NCBI GenBank assembly: GCA_963697695.1
Contig: OY969094.1
Coordinates: forward strand, 744,001 to 808,000
DNA: 64,000 nt
Direction of reading: 5' to 3'
Source of the DNA: VRUE01 sp963697695
Lineage (GTDB): Bacteria > Actinomycetota > Thermoleophilia > Solirubrobacterales > 70-9
Under the pieces are notes generated by a model. That model was given only the letters and a program-made list of their open reading frames with translations. It did no database searches and was not told the origin of the DNA. Position 1 is the stretch's first letter, and each line of letters starts with the position of its first letter. The translations under genes and the position numbers were made by a program. Below are positions 1 to 9,646 of this stretch, in pieces.

Positions 1-1161
1 GCCGGCGACCGCCGCGACCGTGGTCGCCTTGCCGACGTCGACCAGATAGATCACGTCGGCCTCGGTCGTGAGGACAGAGCGCGCCGCCGCCAGCGCCCCC
101 CGCAGTCCAGGCGCCGCAGCGATCACCGCTGTCTCCCCAGCCCCGTCCCGCAGCCGCCTGGCCCGCTCGGCGCCCGCGGTCGACTGGCAGACGCTCAGCA
201 CCCGGACCGGGCGGCTCCCCGGCTTGACTTTCCGGCCCTGATGCGACCGGCGGAGGGTGCCGAGTGCCCACAGCCGGCCGGACACGTTGCCACGGAGAAG
301 ATCCCACCTCCACCCTCCGCCGGTGACCGCGTTCGCAATCGCAGCGACGAAGCCCGGCGAAGCGCGCGTGCCGACCCCGAGCGCCCAGGCGAGATGGGCG
401 ACCCTGCCGGCGGGCGACAGGTGCTCCAGCATCGCCAGGGTCTCGTTGTGGGCGGCATCTGCGAGGTGGCGCTCGCGGCGCTGCCGGTCTTCGGCAACCC
501 GCGGCTGCGGCCGGTGGTCGACGGCGATAGCGGGGTCGTAGACGACCCGGCAGCCCCGCCGGCGCAGTGCCAGGCACAACCCCAACTCCGAGTGGTGCTC
601 GGTGGTGACCGCGCGCAGGCGGCGGTCGAACCCGATCTCGCGGGCGAGATCGCCGCGGATACTCAAGTTGACCCCCTTGAGGACGTCGACGTCCCGCGCC
701 GGGCCGCTGCCGAGGTGGTGGTTGCCGGTGGTGCGCCCGAACCAGCTGATCAGGCCCACCCGGCTCTCCGCCCCCTGCTCCAGGCGCTCTCCGTGAAAGA
801 CCCAGTCCCGACCGCCGACGGCTCCGACGCGCGGATCGAGCCCGAAGACCCGCTCGATCCGCGCGATCCAGTCCGGGCGGGCTTCGGCGTCGTCGTCGGT
901 GAGGCAGATGACCTCGCCCGTGGCGGCGGCGACGCCTGCGTTCAGCGCCATCACCACCCCCGGGGAACCGGTCGGAACGTCGATCGTGACGATGCGAGCA
1001 AGCGGAGCGTGGGCGCGTGCGACGCGGTGGCTTGCCTCGTCCTCGCGGCGGGCGACGACTATTACCTCGTCGGGCGCTCTATCCTGCCGCTCTAGAGCCG
1101 AAAGACAGCGGCCCAAGACCTGAGGGCGGCGGTAGGTGGGGACGACGACCGAAATGCGCAT
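1..1161 (-). CDS. Glycosyltransferase, GT2 domain followed by a second GT-like domain (3' end outside window)
   Basis: Read from an ATG at 1161 down to the window edge without a stop, about 387 residues. The N-terminus (MRISVVVPTYRRP) and TDDDA at residues 88-92 are the Rossmann strand and metal-binding DxD of family 2 glycosyltransferases. Residues to about 250 form that GT-A domain. From about residue 305 (PVRVLSVCQS) the sequence looks like the N-terminal strand of a second, GT-B type domain that continues beyond base 1. It should transfer sugars from nucleotide-sugar donors in the cytoplasm during surface glycan assembly. It is divergent from the chain-length gene at 1264, with a 102-base gap. 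The two-domain reading is an inference because the end is missing. Confidence 0.8.
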   Translation of the reverse strand, partial: MRISVVVPTYRRPQVLGRCLSALERQDRAPDEVIVVARREDEASHRVARAHAPLARIVTIDVPTGSPGVVMALNAGVAAATGEVICLTDDDAEARPDWIARIERVFGLDPRVGAVGGRDWVFHGERLEQGAESRVGLISWFGRTTGNHHLGSGPARDVDVLKGVNLSIRGDLAREIGFDRRLRAVTTEHHSELGLCLALRRRGCRVVYDPAIAVDHRPQPRVAEDRQRRERHLADAAHNETLAMLEHLSPAGRVAHLAWALGVGTRASPGFVAAIANAVTGGGWRWDLLRGNVSGRLWALGTLRRSHQGRKVKPGSRPVRVLSVCQSTAGAERARRLRDGAGETAVIAAAPGLRGALAAARSVLTTEADVIYLVDVGKATTVAAVAG

Positions 1162-1263
1162 CGCAACATCGTTGCACTGGGTCAGATTGTCCAACGAGAA
1201 GCTAACGTCTCTCAGCCATGTTCCTTTGACAGCAATCCCGGCCATGGATGGAGCGCCAAGCAA

Positions 1264-2862
1264 GTGAACGAGACCTCAGACGCCATCGAGATCTTCGCCC
1301 CCCTTTGGAAGCGCAAGTGGCTGATCCTCCTCGTCGGGGTCCTGGTCGGGGTCGCAACCTACCTCTACTACGACCACGAGCCCAAGGTCTACGGAGCCTC
1401 GACCGGCGTCTACCTGGGCAGCGGCTCCGAAGTCCAGGCGCTGCTCGGCAACGGCCAGGCCACCGCCACCGAGAACGACCGCAGCATCACCAACCAGGTA
1501 GTGCTGATCAACTCCAGCGTCGTCGGAGCCGCCGTGCAGCGGCGCCTGCTCGAGGAAGGGAATACCGAGGCGGCCGGCGGCACCGTCACGGCCACCGCCG
1601 CCAAAGGCAGCGACTTCATCTTGATCTCGACCACCGCCGGCACCGGCCAGGCCGCCGCGGACCTCGCGAACACCTACGTCGAGGTCTATCTGCGCCTGCG
1701 CGAAGCGAGTTACCGGAAAAACATCGAGATCGCTCTCGCCAGCACCAACGAGCAGCTGCGGGCGACCGAAGAAACAGTCACCCCGACCGCGTCGGAAACC
1801 CTGCAGATTCAGAACCTGGTGGATCGCATCAACCAGCTGCGTTCGCAGCTCTCACTTGGCGACGCCGGCAACCGGCAGATCAACCCCGCCGTCGCCAGCT
1901 CCGTGCCGCTCTCACCCAAGCCGAGGAGAAACGCGATCTTCGGCTTCGCCCTCGGCCTCGTCCTCGCAGCCATCGGCGCCTACGTCCTCAGCCGCTTCGA
2001 CCGCCGCCTGCGTTCCCTGGCCGACATCGAGGAGACCTTGCAGGCCCCGGTGCTGACCACGGTCCCGTCGGTCCGGCGTCCGATCGTCAACCAGCAGGGA
2101 GAGGTGCTGCCGGCGGCGGCGCTGCGCGAGCCCCTGCGCCGGCTGCACACGACCCTGCAGTTGCGCAACATGGCGGATCTCGACCGGGGCTCGGCGCCGC
2201 GCTCGCTGCTCTTCGTCAGCGCCGACGCCGGCGACGGCAAGTCAACGCTGCTGGCCAGCCTGGCCATGGTGCAGCGCGAGGCCGGCGAACGGGTCGTGAT
2301 CCTCGAGTCCGATCTGCGGCGTCCGATTCAGGCGGATCTGTTCGGCATCGACGGCTCGCAGGGGTTGACCGAGATCTTGGCGGGAGCGATCCCGGTTCAA
2401 CACGCGACCCATATCGTCGGGGCCCCCCCTTCCGCAAACCCTGCGAATCCCGTCGATCAGCGCGAGGCGGTCGCGACGGCAGAGGAACAGCGGGCCGGCG
2501 GCTCCCTTTCGATCGTGCCGAGCGGCGGCGCAGTGGCCAATCCCCCAGCGCTGCTCGCCGGCCGAGCGATGCCGATGCTGCTCGACTCGCTCGGTGACGA
2601 ATTCGACTACGTCCTGGTCGATGCCCCACCCCCGCTCGAGGTCAGCGACGTCCTGCCGCTGCTGACAATGGTCGATGCGATCGTGATCGTCGCTCGGGTC
2701 GGTCATACCGGCGAGACGTCAGCACAGCGCCTTGTCGACCTGCTCGCGCGCGCTCCCCATGCACCGGTGCTGGGGGTGATCGCCAACGACGCGTCGGAGT
2801 CGGACATGGAGACCTTCGGGCTCTCCTTGACGGATTACGGGCGCGGCGCCAGCTTCCGGTGA
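1264..2862 (+). CDS. Chain-length determinant / BY-kinase-like ATPase (Wzz-CpsD fusion type)
   Basis: 532 residues from a GTG with GGAG at 1250-1253. An N-terminal Wzz-like region carries membrane helices at about 20-35 and 223-242 with an extracytoplasmic coiled segment between them. The cytoplasmic ATPase follows: Walker A ADAGDGKST (about 320-328), Walker A' VILESDLRR (about 345-353) and Walker B YVLVDAP (about 449-455). Such proteins control polysaccharide polymer length and export at the membrane. The C-terminus (TDYGRGASFR) has one tyrosine rather than the usual tyrosine cluster, so autophosphorylation signalling may be reduced. It is the first gene of the + strand polysaccharide operon and its stop overlaps the next start. 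Confidence 0.88.
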   Translation: MNETSDAIEIFAPLWKRKWLILLVGVLVGVATYLYYDHEPKVYGASTGVYLGSGSEVQALLGNGQATATENDRSITNQVVLINSSVVGAAVQRRLLEEGNTEAAGGTVTATAAKGSDFILISTTAGTGQAAADLANTYVEVYLRLREASYRKNIEIALASTNEQLRATEETVTPTASETLQIQNLVDRINQLRSQLSLGDAGNRQINPAVASSVPLSPKPRRNAIFGFALGLVLAAIGAYVLSRFDRRLRSLADIEETLQAPVLTTVPSVRRPIVNQQGEVLPAAALREPLRRLHTTLQLRNMADLDRGSAPRSLLFVSADAGDGKSTLLASLAMVQREAGERVVILESDLRRPIQADLFGIDGSQGLTEILAGAIPVQHATHIVGAPPSANPANPVDQREAVATAEEQRAGGSLSIVPSGGAVANPPALLAGRAMPMLLDSLGDEFDYVLVDAPPPLEVSDVLPLLTMVDAIVIVARVGHTGETSAQRLVDLLARAPHAPVLGVIANDASESDMETFGLSLTDYGRGASFR

Positions 2863-4415
2863 GAATGGGGCTTTCACTTGCTGGGGCTCCGGCGGCCCCT
2901 TGGAAGAGTCATCCCGCAATTCTCGGCCGCCGCCGACAGGAGCTGCTGGCCAGCTTCCTCGCCGCGGCGATTCCTCTTTTCCTCGCCCTGGCGATCGCGG
3001 TGAGGGTGCCAGACCCGAACTTCTTCCTCGCCGCCGGAATCATCTTCGTGATGCTGGCGCTGGTGGCCTTTGCCGCCAGCACCCGCTATGAGGTGACCCT
3101 GACCATCCTCGTCCTCTACTTCGGGCTCGTCGACGGCGTGATCAAGCTGGAGACCGCGAACCAGCTGGTCTCCAGCTTGCGCGACCTGATGATCGCCGCG
3201 CTCTGCGTCGGCGTCCTGGCGCGGTTCGCGATCCGTCGAGAGAGGATCGAGCTGCCGCCCCTGTCGGGCTGGGTGATCGCCTTCGTCGTCCTGGTCTTGG
3301 TCGAGGCCGCCAATCCCCACACCCTCGGGGTCCTCAAGGTCGTTGGCGGCTTTCGCCAGCACCTGGAGTGGATTCCATTCTTCTTCGTCGGCTACTACCT
3401 GATGCGGTCCAAGCATCGCTTTCGCAACCTCTTCCTGCTGCTCGGCGTGATCGCGCTCGCCAATGGCGTGGTAAGCACGATCCAGACCCAGCTCACCCCC
3501 GAACAGCTCGCCGCGTGGGGGCCTGGGTATGAGGAACGAATCACCGGCTCCGGCGACGTTTCCGGTCGCGTCTACTCCGACAACGAAGGCACCGAGCGAG
3601 TGCGACCCCCGGCCCTGGGCTCCGATCTCGGCTTCGGCGGCTTCGTCGGCGTCCTCGCCCTACCGGGCCTGCTGGCCCTGTTGGGGACACGGGGAATGCG
3701 ACAGCAACCCTTGGTGGTGCTGCTCTGCCTCGGCTCGCTGCTTGCCGTTGCAACTTCGCTGCAACGGCAGGCGGTACTGGGGGCGGTGATCGCCGCGATC
3801 GCGCTGGTAATGCTCTCGGCCAGCGCCGGGCGGCGGGCGACCAACGTTCTGGCCGGCCTGCTGGTGATCGCGACGCTCGGCTTCTTCCTCGCTTCGGCCC
3901 TGGCACCCAGCGCCGGCAAGGGAGTCTTCTCACGCTACGAAAGCATCACCCCCGACAAGGCGGCCACCACCTCGGTCGAGTACCGCCAGGCGACGATCGC
4001 CCAGATCCCGGCGGTGGTCGAGGAGTATCCGCTGGGCGCCGGCCTCGCGATCGCCGGGGCAGGCAAGAGCTTCGGCGGCACCAGCACGCCAATCATCGAT
4101 GGTCGCACTGCCAGTGCCGAGTCCCAGTACAACTACGTGACCCTTGAACTCGGCCTGCCGGGATTGATCCTCTGGGTCGCGCTCTCGGTCGCCTTGATCG
4201 CCTTGGCCATAACCGGGCTGAGGCGGATCGGCGACCTCGAGCTGCGCCTCTTCCTGGCTGGAGTCTTCGCCGCTGTGATCGCCTTCACGATCATGGGCTT
4301 CGTCGGACCGACGATGTCGAACCTTCCGTTCGGGCCGTACTTCTGGTTTGCCCTCGGCGTTGCCGCCTACTGGTTCAAGACCAGACCGGCGCAGGGACGC
4401 CTCGCACCGCGATGA
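2859..4415 (+). CDS. O-antigen ligase / polymerase-like membrane protein
   Basis: 518 residues with about ten or more hydrophobic helices and a large polar loop around residues 200-240 and again around 350-420, the layout of the Wzy/WaaL family. The GTG start overlaps the upstream stop by GTGA; an ATG two codons later is an alternative. Members polymerise or ligate lipid-linked glycan units on the outer face of the membrane. The family is too divergent to name the substrate. Position directly after the chain-length protein supports a polymerase role. Confidence 0.75.
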   Translation: MRMGLSLAGAPAAPWKSHPAILGRRRQELLASFLAAAIPLFLALAIAVRVPDPNFFLAAGIIFVMLALVAFAASTRYEVTLTILVLYFGLVDGVIKLETANQLVSSLRDLMIAALCVGVLARFAIRRERIELPPLSGWVIAFVVLVLVEAANPHTLGVLKVVGGFRQHLEWIPFFFVGYYLMRSKHRFRNLFLLLGVIALANGVVSTIQTQLTPEQLAAWGPGYEERITGSGDVSGRVYSDNEGTERVRPPALGSDLGFGGFVGVLALPGLLALLGTRGMRQQPLVVLLCLGSLLAVATSLQRQAVLGAVIAAIALVMLSASAGRRATNVLAGLLVIATLGFFLASALAPSAGKGVFSRYESITPDKAATTSVEYRQATIAQIPAVVEEYPLGAGLAIAGAGKSFGGTSTPIIDGRTASAESQYNYVTLELGLPGLILWVALSVALIALAITGLRRIGDLELRLFLAGVFAAVIAFTIMGFVGPTMSNLPFGPYFWFALGVAAYWFKTRPAQGRLAPR

Positions 4416-5305
4416 GTATCCTCGCCACCGACTCGAGGACGCTCGGCGTCTCGGTCTGCATCTGCACGCGCAACCGCCCCGCCGAGCTGCGCCGCGCCCT
4501 CGACAGCGTCGCCGCCTCGAGCCTGCGGCCGAGCCAGGTGATCGTCTCCGACGACGGTGACGAAGACGGCACCGCCGCCCTAGTTGCCGCCCATCCGCTT
4601 CCGATCCTCTACACGAAGGGCCCTCGCTCCGGCCTCGGCGCGAATCGAAATCACGCGATCTCGGTCGCAACCGGGGACTACCTCCTGTTCCTCGACGACG
4701 ACGGCACCCTCGGCGAGACCTTCCTGGAACAGGTCGGATGCTTGCTGGGCGGGCTGGATCCCGAGGCTCGCGCCCGCGCCATCGTCACCGGCGCCGACAT
4801 CGAGGACGGGCGCCTCGTCGTCCCCAGCGACCAGGGGCTGCTGGGCTTCCAGTCGCGGCCCTACGAGCCGGGGGCGCCCCTGCACACCGTCGTCATCAAC
4901 GCCGCGCTCTTCCCGCGCCGGCTCTTCGAGAATGTGGGCTTCGACCCCAACCTCAAATACGGCTTCGACGAGGTCGACGTCACCACCCGGGCCGTGGCCA
5001 TGGGCTTCACCATCGTCCCCTGCTTCGACGCCGTCAACTACCACTTCCCGTCGCCCGTCGGCCGTGGCGAGTACCGCGACCAGGCCAGCGCCTCACGGCT
5101 CTACGTGACGCTGAAGCGAAGGCGCTGGACCGAAGGCTCGCGACTGCGCGGCTGGTCCGGCTTCGGCCTCGCAGTCGCGCATCTGTTCGCCGCCTCGGTC
5201 AAGCGCCGTGGCCGTGCGGGAATCGGCGAGGCTTGGCGGACGGTCGGCCTGGCCCGCGCCAATTACGCGGCTTTTCTCGCCGCCGGGGACAGCGTGGAGC
5301 GGTGA
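4412..5305 (+). CDS. Family 2 glycosyltransferase
   Basis: 297 residues. VSVCICTRNRP (about 13-23), VIVSDDGDEDG (43-53) and the DxD motif LFLDDDG (about 92-98) define a GT-A fold family 2 enzyme. A basic, mildly hydrophobic C-terminus may associate with the membrane. The ATG overlaps the previous stop (ATGA) and the stop overlaps the ABC transporter start (GTGA), so it belongs to the same operon. The sugar and acceptor are unknown. Confidence 0.88.
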   Translation: MSILATDSRTLGVSVCICTRNRPAELRRALDSVAASSLRPSQVIVSDDGDEDGTAALVAAHPLPILYTKGPRSGLGANRNHAISVATGDYLLFLDDDGTLGETFLEQVGCLLGGLDPEARARAIVTGADIEDGRLVVPSDQGLLGFQSRPYEPGAPLHTVVINAALFPRRLFENVGFDPNLKYGFDEVDVTTRAVAMGFTIVPCFDAVNYHFPSPVGRGEYRDQASASRLYVTLKRRRWTEGSRLRGWSGFGLAVAHLFAASVKRRGRAGIGEAWRTVGLARANYAAFLAAGDSVER

Positions 5306-7098
5306 TCGGCTCCGCCCGCAAGGCCGGCGGCGGCTCGTCCGGGTCGGCCTCCCTGCGGCAGGTGCAGCCGCTGGTCGGCAGCCGCCGCGGGCCGATCGTG
5401 ACCCTGGCGGCGGTCTCGGTCCTCTCGGGCCTGACCGAAGCCGTGATCCTCGCCGTCATCGCCCAGGTCGCCGCCAGTCTCGTCACCGGCGACTCCGCCG
5501 TGGACGTCAGCATCGGAGCCCTCGACGTCCACACTACCGTCGACGCCCTGCTGATCGCAGCGGGCGCGCTGTCCCTGGCGCGCCTCGCGCTGCAGGTGCC
5601 GATCGCCTGGCTGCCGGCACGGATCGCCGCCGACGTCCAGGCTGGGCTGCGCCGGGACCTCTTCAACGCCTTCACCCGCGCCTCCTGGGGTGTGCAATCG
5701 GACGATCGCGAGGGTCACCTGCAGGAGATGTTGACCAGCCAAGTGGTGCAGGCGACCCAGGGCGCCCAGCAGGTCACGATCTTCCTGACCGCGCTGCTCT
5801 CCTTCCTGGTCCTGATCGTCTCCGCCCTGGCACTCAACTTCGTCGCGGCGATCGTCGTCCTCGGTGCCGCGGTGGGGCTGTTCGCCCTGCTGCGACCGAT
5901 GAACAAGCTCGGGCACCAACGCTCGCATGCCCTCTCTCAGGCTCAGATGGACTATGCGAGCGGGGTCGGCGAGGCGGTTCGGGTCGCGGAAGAGACCCAC
6001 GTCTTCGGCGTCGCCGGGGCCCAGCGCGACCGCATCGGCGACCTGATCGCGACCTCGCAGAACCTCTTCTTCCGGACCCAGTTCTTCGCCCGGCTGGCGC
6101 CCGGGCTCTACCAGAGCCTGATCTTCCTCGTAATCGTGATTGGCCTGGCCGGCCTCTACGCAGCCGGCATCGGACAGGTGGCCTCACTCGGGGCGGTGGT
6201 CCTGCTGTTGGTCCGCGCCGGCTCCTACGGTCAACAGCTGCAGAGTTCCTACCAGCTGACGCGCCAGGCACTGCCGTTTATCGAACGCCTGCAGGAAGCG
6301 GAGCGGCAGTACGGCGAGAGCGACCTGCCGGGGGGCGATCGACCGATGGCGGCGCTGCGGACCCTGAGCCTGGAGCGGGTCTCGTTCGGCTACCGACCGG
6401 CCCAGCCGGTGCTTTCAGAGGTCAGCTTCGAGGTCCGAGGGGGGGAAGCGGTCGGGGTCGTCGGTCCTTCCGGAGCGGGCAAGTCGACATTGGTGCAGCT
6501 GCTGCTGCAATTGCGGGCGCCCGACAGCGGTAACTATCTGCTCAACGGAGTCGCGGCCGGCGAGCTCACCCGCGAAGACTGGCACCGCAAGGTGGCGTAC
6601 GTGCCGCAGGAACCGCGGCTCTTGCATGCCTCGGTGACCGAGAACATCCGCTTCTTCCGCTCGCTCGACCAGGCAGCGGTGGAAGCGGCGGCGCGGATGG
6701 CCCGGATTCACGACGACATCCTCAGCTGGGACGACGGCTATGACACGGTCATCGGCCCCCGCGCCAACGCCGTCTCCGGCGGCCAGCAGCAGCGCATCTG
6801 CCTGGCCCGGGCCCTCGTAGCGAAGCCGCAGATCCTCGTGCTCGACGAGCCGACCAGCGCCCTCGACCCGCGCTCGGAGGCACTGATCCAGGAGTCGCTG
6901 CTCGGTCTCAAGGGCGAGCTGACGATCTTTGCCATCGCCCACCGGATCTCGACCCTCGACATGTGCGACCGGGTGATCGTCATCGTCGACGGCCGCGTCG
7001 ACGCCTTCGACACCACCGCCGGCCTGCTGCAAAGCAATCCCTATTACCGCTCTGCCTCCGGCCTCAGCGAGAGCGCCTCCGGGAAGGCCACACCTTGA
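5302..7098 (+). CDS. ABC exporter, fused membrane and ATPase domains (MsbA-like)
   Basis: 598 residues from GTG 5302, chosen because it forms a GTGA overlap with the upstream stop. The reading frame stays open far upstream, but that part lies over the glycosyltransferase. Residues to about 320 form a six-helix type IV exporter domain. The nucleotide-binding domain has Walker A GPSGAGKST, signature VSGGQQQR, Walker B ILVLDEPTS and switch IAHR. Likely role: flipping a lipid-linked oligosaccharide or exporting a product of this locus. No Wzx flippase is seen nearby, so this exporter may take that role (inference). Confidence 0.88.
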   Translation: MIGSARKAGGGSSGSASLRQVQPLVGSRRGPIVTLAAVSVLSGLTEAVILAVIAQVAASLVTGDSAVDVSIGALDVHTTVDALLIAAGALSLARLALQVPIAWLPARIAADVQAGLRRDLFNAFTRASWGVQSDDREGHLQEMLTSQVVQATQGAQQVTIFLTALLSFLVLIVSALALNFVAAIVVLGAAVGLFALLRPMNKLGHQRSHALSQAQMDYASGVGEAVRVAEETHVFGVAGAQRDRIGDLIATSQNLFFRTQFFARLAPGLYQSLIFLVIVIGLAGLYAAGIGQVASLGAVVLLLVRAGSYGQQLQSSYQLTRQALPFIERLQEAERQYGESDLPGGDRPMAALRTLSLERVSFGYRPAQPVLSEVSFEVRGGEAVGVVGPSGAGKSTLVQLLLQLRAPDSGNYLLNGVAAGELTREDWHRKVAYVPQEPRLLHASVTENIRFFRSLDQAAVEAAARMARIHDDILSWDDGYDTVIGPRANAVSGGQQQRICLARALVAKPQILVLDEPTSALDPRSEALIQESLLGLKGELTIFAIAHRISTLDMCDRVIVIVDGRVDAFDTTAGLLQSNPYYRSASGLSESASGKATP

Positions 7099-7100
7099 GC

Positions 7101-7895
7101 ATGCCCGACCGCAAGATGACCATCAGGCGGGCCGGCAGGGCAGTCCGACGCCGAGCCCGGCGGCTGTCCGGGACGGCGCGGAGGCGGCTGCCCTTCGGGG
7201 ATCGCTTCCGTCTGGCCCTCGAGGATCCCAAGGCCCCTCTCTGCAGCGACGTGAAGGTCGATTCGAGCACTCTGCTGCTCGCCTTCGGAGGAATGAAGGG
7301 AAAACTCGACATACCTCCATTCGAGTTCTTCGGGCTGACGGGCGAGATGCCGATCAATCGCCTCTTCGTGAGAGATCTGAAGCAGGCTTGGTATCACCGT
7401 GGCGTGCGGCGCCACGGCTCGACGATCCCGGAGGTCGCCAAGCATCTCGACCGGATCATCGCCCGCCAGCAGATCGAGCGGCTCGTCGTGGTCGGCACCT
7501 CGGCGGGAGGATACGCGGCGTTGATCTTCGGTTCGCTGCTGGGAGCCGACCGGGTGCTCTGCTGGGGACCGCAAACCAGCCTCGACCTGGAGGAGTTGGA
7601 TCAGATGGGCGACCACCGCTGGGACGAAAGGATCGCTGGCCTCACGTCCAGCAACGCCTTGGACGAGGACTGGATCGATCTACGTCGTGCCCTTCCCGGG
7701 GCTCGCATCGCCCAGACCCAGTATGAGCTCTTCTTCGACGACGCCTACCTGCTCGACCGCCTGCACGCCGAGCGACTCAGCGGCGTCGAGGGAGTGCGGC
7801 TGCGGCCAGTCGCCGGCGGGGAGCACGAGGTGGCCCGCCAGATGCGCAAGACCGGTGAGCTGGAGCAGGTACTACGGAGCGCACTCGGTGTCTGA
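7101..7895 (+). CDS. Alpha/beta-hydrolase-like protein of unknown substrate
   Basis: 264 residues from ATG 7101; a TTG at 7095 overlapping the upstream stop is equally possible. The first 40 residues are very basic. VVVGTSAGGYAAL is a nucleophile-elbow (GxSxGG) of the alpha/beta-hydrolase fold. ALLIFGS-like hydrophobic strands surround it and a late His (GGEHEVARQ) could complete the triad. No close family is recognised. It sits between the ABC exporter and a sulfotransferase, so it may add or remove acyl groups on the glycan, but this is a guess from context. Confidence 0.6.
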   Translation: MPDRKMTIRRAGRAVRRRARRLSGTARRRLPFGDRFRLALEDPKAPLCSDVKVDSSTLLLAFGGMKGKLDIPPFEFFGLTGEMPINRLFVRDLKQAWYHRGVRRHGSTIPEVAKHLDRIIARQQIERLVVVGTSAGGYAALIFGSLLGADRVLCWGPQTSLDLEELDQMGDHRWDERIAGLTSSNALDEDWIDLRRALPGARIAQTQYELFFDDAYLLDRLHAERLSGVEGVRLRPVAGGEHEVARQMRKTGELEQVLRSALGV

Positions 7896-8826
7896 CGGCC
7901 CGGACTTCTTCATCGTCGGTCACCCGAAGTGCGGCACCACCGCCCTCTTCGAGATGCTGCGGACCCACCCTCAGATCTACATGCCGGACTGCAAGGAGAC
8001 CCAGTTCTTCGCCACCGAGCTCGGCAGCCGGCCCGGGACCGAAGGACGCACGTTGGCTCAGTACCTCGACCTGTTCGCCGCCGCCGGGCCAGGCCAGCAG
8101 GTCGGCGAGGCATCGGTGTCCCACCTCTGGTCCCGCACCGCCGCGGCCGGCATCGCCGAGCTGCGGCCCGACGCCAAGATCATCGCGATCCTGCGCGAGC
8201 CGGCGAGCTTCCTGCGCTCGCTGCATCTGCAGTTCGTGCAGACGCGGGTCGAGTCGGAGAGTGAATTCCGAAAGGCGCTGGCGCTGGAGGACATGAGGCG
8301 AAAGGGACGCGAGCTGCCGGCTTCCTCGGCGCACTGGCCCCTGAAGCTTCTCTACTCCGATTACATCCGCTACGTCGAGCAGCTGCGCCGCTACGAGGAC
8401 TGCTTCCCGGCCGAGAACATCCTGGTCCTGATCTACGACGACTTTCGCCGCGACAACGAGGAGACCGTGCGCCAGGTGCTGCGCTTCCTCGAAGTCGAGG
8501 ACTCGGTGGCGATCGCCGCAAGCGATGCCAACCCATCCGTGCGGGTGCGCTCAACCCGCGTCAACGACACCCTGCAGGCAATGATGATGGGTCAGGGCCC
8601 GGTCTCCGGCGCGATCAAGGCCGTGGTCAAGGCGGCGACGCCGAGAGCTGCACGGCTGCGAGCCTTCGAGGCCTTCCGCCAGCGCTTCGTCTACGCCAAG
8701 CCGGCGCCGGAGGATGAGCGACTGACCGGCGAGCTTCGACGGCGATTCGAGCCCGAGGTCGTGGCGGCGGCCGAGCATCTCGGCCGTGACCTCATCACTC
8801 TCTGGGGATACGACCACCATGCCTGA
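7888..8826 (+). CDS. PAPS-dependent sulfotransferase
   Basis: 312 residues from GTG 7888, overlapping the upstream stop by 8 bases. The 5'-phosphosulfate loop is FFIVGHPKCGTTALFE near the N-terminus. The 3'-phosphate region is IIAILREPASFLRSLH, matching the RxPxxxxxS signature of the family. Such enzymes move sulfate from PAPS to a hydroxyl of a carbohydrate. It is about half identical in layout to the protein at 9643, which suggests duplication around the methyltransferase gene. Confidence 0.87.
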   Translation: MSDGPDFFIVGHPKCGTTALFEMLRTHPQIYMPDCKETQFFATELGSRPGTEGRTLAQYLDLFAAAGPGQQVGEASVSHLWSRTAAAGIAELRPDAKIIAILREPASFLRSLHLQFVQTRVESESEFRKALALEDMRRKGRELPASSAHWPLKLLYSDYIRYVEQLRRYEDCFPAENILVLIYDDFRRDNEETVRQVLRFLEVEDSVAIAASDANPSVRVRSTRVNDTLQAMMMGQGPVSGAIKAVVKAATPRAARLRAFEAFRQRFVYAKPAPEDERLTGELRRRFEPEVVAAAEHLGRDLITLWGYDHHA

Positions 8827-9646
8827 GAACGCTCCCACCGGCCCCTTGCGACGACCCCTCGCCCAGCCGCTGCTGCGTGCGGTCCCGGCCGGCCTTGGGC
8901 GGGTGCGCCTGGCCAACTACTGCTATCGCCTTCGCTTCCGCGGTCGCGCGAGCGGCGCTCGCCGCTCCACCCAACTCCGGGACCACTCCAGGTTCGAGCT
9001 GGAGCTGGGCGACTGGCCCCAGGCCAGAGCCTTCCTCCTCGGCGAATATGACCCGGATACCGTTCGGTTCATCGGTGCCGCCCTGCCCCAGAAGGGCGTG
9101 TTCTTCGACGTCGGTGCGCACGTCGGCCTGATCTCTTTTCAGGTCCTGCGGCACCGTCCTTCCGCTCGGATCCACGCCTTCGAGCCGCACCCGGATCGCA
9201 ATGCGCAGTACCGCCGCCACCGGCAGCTCAACGGCGCCGAGAACCAGGTGGAGATCAACGAGATGGCGCTCTCCGATGCCGTCGGAGAGGTCGGCTTCGA
9301 CTTCGATCGCCACTCGATCGGGGAGCGGGGAACCTCGGTCCCGACCACGACGCTCGACCTCTACGCCGACGCCGCCGGGGTCGAGCGAATCGACGTGCTG
9401 AAGCTCGACGTGGAGGGCCACGAGCTGAGTGCGCTGCGGGGGGCCGAGCAGATGCTGAGCGAGGGCCGGATCGGGAAGATCACCCTGGAGGCAATGGACG
9501 ACCACGGGGACACGACCGAGGCGGCGGCGCTCCTGGAGAGCCATGGCTATCGCTTGGTGGACCTGCCGAGCTCGCCCGCGACGGCACTGCGGAGGATGCT
9601 GCGGGCGGCGCGTCCACCTGCGAACGCCGCCTACGAGCTCCCGTGA
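8819..9646 (+). CDS. FkbM family methyltransferase
   Basis: 275 residues from ATG 8819, overlapping the sulfotransferase stop. FFDVGAHVGLISF is the SAM-binding loop and IDVLKLDVEGHELSALRGAE is the FkbM-specific motif. The family O-methylates sugars or polyketides using S-adenosylmethionine. Its place between two sulfotransferases suggests methylation of a glycan hydroxyl. The stop overlaps the next start (GTGA). Confidence 0.85.
   Translation: MPENAPTGPLRRPLAQPLLRAVPAGLGRVRLANYCYRLRFRGRASGARRSTQLRDHSRFELELGDWPQARAFLLGEYDPDTVRFIGAALPQKGVFFDVGAHVGLISFQVLRHRPSARIHAFEPHPDRNAQYRRHRQLNGAENQVEINEMALSDAVGEVGFDFDRHSIGERGTSVPTTTLDLYADAAGVERIDVLKLDVEGHELSALRGAEQMLSEGRIGKITLEAMDDHGDTTEAAALLESHGYRLVDLPSSPATALRRMLRAARPPANAAYELP

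Noticed and set aside
241..1095. Long plus-strand frame opposite the first glycosyltransferase
   Set aside because: It mirrors the real minus-strand GT2 gene, has no family motif, and is an artefact of high GC content.
4738..5301. 188-residue N-terminal extension of the ABC exporter
   Set aside because: It lies entirely over the glycosyltransferase at 4412 in another frame. GTG 5302 with GTGA overlap is the better start.
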